Assembly (NCBI GenBank): GCA_037954325.1
Contig: JBBMNZ010000001.1
Span: forward strand, 10,669,758-10,733,757
Length of the DNA stretch: 64,000 nucleotides
Source: Fistularia commersonii
Lineage: Eukaryota > Chordata > Actinopteri > Syngnathiformes > Fistulariidae
Direction: 5' to 3'
Positions 62,682 through 64,000 of the stretch are shown here, piece by piece. Below the pieces are notes generated by a model. The model was given only the letters and a program-made list of their open reading frames with translations, did no database searches and had not been told where the DNA came from. Position 1 is the first letter of the stretch, and each line of letters starts with the position of its first letter. Made by a program: the position numbers and the translations under genes.

Positions 62682-64000
62682 ATGGCGCTCAGTCAAGGAA
62701 CAAAGAAAAAAGTTTGTTACTACTATGATGGTGAGTACTATAATGCAGGTGCATTTTGGATAGCGGTCTTATTGATGTTTAATTTCCCCTCACGTGAGTA
62801 AACGAAGATTGGAACTTTTTATCTTACCACTTGCTACTCCTGCATGTTAGCTCCCATAGCTAAGTTAGCTGGAGTTGCAGACGGCATTCATCATCTCGTA
62901 CCTTGCAGCTAAGACCAGACCGAAGAATGAAGAAACTCGATTGCAATTTGCTCCGCTTTTATATATGTATTTTAAATTGATCTTGGGTGTTTAGATTTTT
63001 GTCCGATGGTTTTTCACCATCAAACGGTCTTAGCTTGCGAGCTAATAATGGCGATGAGTCGTTCATTGACAATACCATTGACGTAAACATCAAGGCAACG
63101 TAAAACTGGCTCATCTAGCCACTTCAGCAGGCAGTTCAACAAGATTTAAAGGAAATATATCGCTGTGTTCAGGGATCCCGCTCTTTTACTCGAGGCAGCT
63201 TGGTAAAAATATATTAATCCTGTTTAAAGGGTTACAATTATAGGTTCAACTCTTGTGCGAAACTGTTGATTTAATTTTGCATCAAACTGTTATGAACAAG
63301 ACAAACAGTGTAGTACCATTTTGTGTTCACCTAAGATTCAACCTATAAATTAAGTTAAAATTGATAACTAAATATGCTTATGTACTTTTAGGTGACGTTG
63401 GAAATTACTACTATGGTCAGGGCCACCCCATGAAGCCCCACCGAATCCGGATGACACACAACTTGCTGCTCAACTATGGACTCTACAGAAAGATGGAGAT
63501 ATATGTGAGAATTGCATTAACTGTTAAGTGAATTTTTTAGACTTGTGTAGTTGTGTTTGCCTGCCTCAGGAACCATTTTTCCTCTCCGTCTTAGCGCCCT
63601 CACAAGGCCAGCGGTGAGGAAATGACCAAGTATCACAGTGATGATTACATCAAGTTTCTGCGTTCCATCAGACCAGACAACATGTCAGAGTACAGCAAAC
63701 AAATGCAGAGATGTACGTTTTATCAAATGATCTGTGTATCTGAAGTATAATCTGCATCCTTTGCACAGTAATATATATATGTTTTTGCCATTGCTTTCCA
63801 GTTAATGTTGGGGAGGATTGCCCTGTGTTTGATGGTTTATTTGAGTTCTGCCAGCTATCTGGAGGGGGTTCTGTTGGTAAGTTTTATCTTTTGAATACTG
63901 CTGTGATAGATCCCCTTATGTCAGGTAGTGTTCATCATTTCCCTTGTTCAGTATTAACAGATGAGTATTTTTTGCCTTTTCTTTGTTCCCCAGCTGGTGC
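62682..64000 (+). CDS. hdac1: Histone deacetylase 1, 5' part (coding exons 1-5)
   Basis: Class I zinc-dependent lysine deacetylase, core of the Sin3, NuRD and CoREST corepressor complexes in the nucleus. Exons seen: 62682-62730, 63392-63504, 63595-63712, 63802-63876, and the first 7 nt of the next at 63994-64000; the gene runs off the right edge. Visible protein is about 120 residues, starting MALSQGTKKKVCYYYDGDVG, then GNYYYGQGHPMKPHRIRMTH, TKYHSDDYIKFLRSIRPDN and NVGEDCPVFDGLFEFCQLSG. GDVGNYYY and YHSDDYIKF favour HDAC1 over HDAC2 (GDIGNYYY, YHSDEYIKF). The catalytic His-His and zinc ligands lie beyond the window. Human has QLSTGG where this reads QLSGGG. Neighbour lck matches human 1p35. 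Confidence 0.96.

Noticed and set aside
1..64000. CRISPR-like array, prokaryotic operon or viral gene cluster
   Set aside because: No spaced direct repeats of CRISPR type, no closely packed frames. Introns and repeats are consistently those of a fish nuclear genome.

Overview
The window looks like vertebrate nuclear DNA, almost certainly from a ray-finned (teleost) fish. Genes are split by GT-AG introns and encode vertebrate proteins (CLIC4, SRRM1, TDH, MTMR9, FAM167B, LCK, HDAC1). The spaces between exons carry fish-type repeats: CR1/L2/Rex-like LINE pieces, a tRNA-derived SINE ending in GATG repeats, hAT MITEs and long (CA)n/(TA)n tracts. I cannot name the species.

Layout. 1-16.9 kb: the 5' part of clic4 on the minus strand (coding exons 1 and 2 only, 14.4-kb intron 1, a CpG-rich promoter near 16.5-16.9 kb). 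18.2-29.2 kb: complete srrm1 on the minus strand, 17 coding exons summing to 857 codons plus stop. 29.2-35.6 kb: gene-poor and repeat-rich, with LINE fragments, one apparently 5'-inverted, broken by SINE copies. 35.7-38.8 kb: complete tdh on the minus strand (8 coding exons, 373 aa). 39.9-44.9 kb: complete mtmr9 on the minus strand (10 coding exons, 529 aa). 46.4-47.5 kb: fam167b on the plus strand (2 exons, 187 aa), head-to-head with mtmr9. 51.9-61.5 kb: complete lck on the plus strand (12 coding exons, 501 aa). 62.7-64.0 kb: the first coding exons of hdac1 on the plus strand, cut by the window edge.

The gene models were built by hand from splice sites. Each complete model keeps its reading frame through every junction, and the exon sums are multiples of three. 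clic4-srrm1 and fam167b-lck-hdac1 are neighbours on human chromosome 1p. tdh and mtmr9 sit instead beside FAM167A-BLK on human 8p23. The block therefore mixes two human paralogous regions, the clearest evolutionary signal here.

There is no operon-like logic. The genes serve separate roles: redox/chloride-channel protein, splicing coactivator, mitochondrial threonine catabolism, phosphoinositide pseudophosphatase, disordered protein of unknown role, T-cell Src-family kinase, histone deacetylase. The oddest sequence objects are a near-perfect 67-nt palindrome between mtmr9 and fam167b, a 288-bp alternating purine-pyrimidine tract 16 bp inside fam167b intron 1, a divergent segment and shortened C-terminus in Mtmr9, an unrecognised repeat family in clic4 intron 1, and a LINE with an inverted 5' half. 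I found no bacterial-style system, CRISPR array or rRNA.
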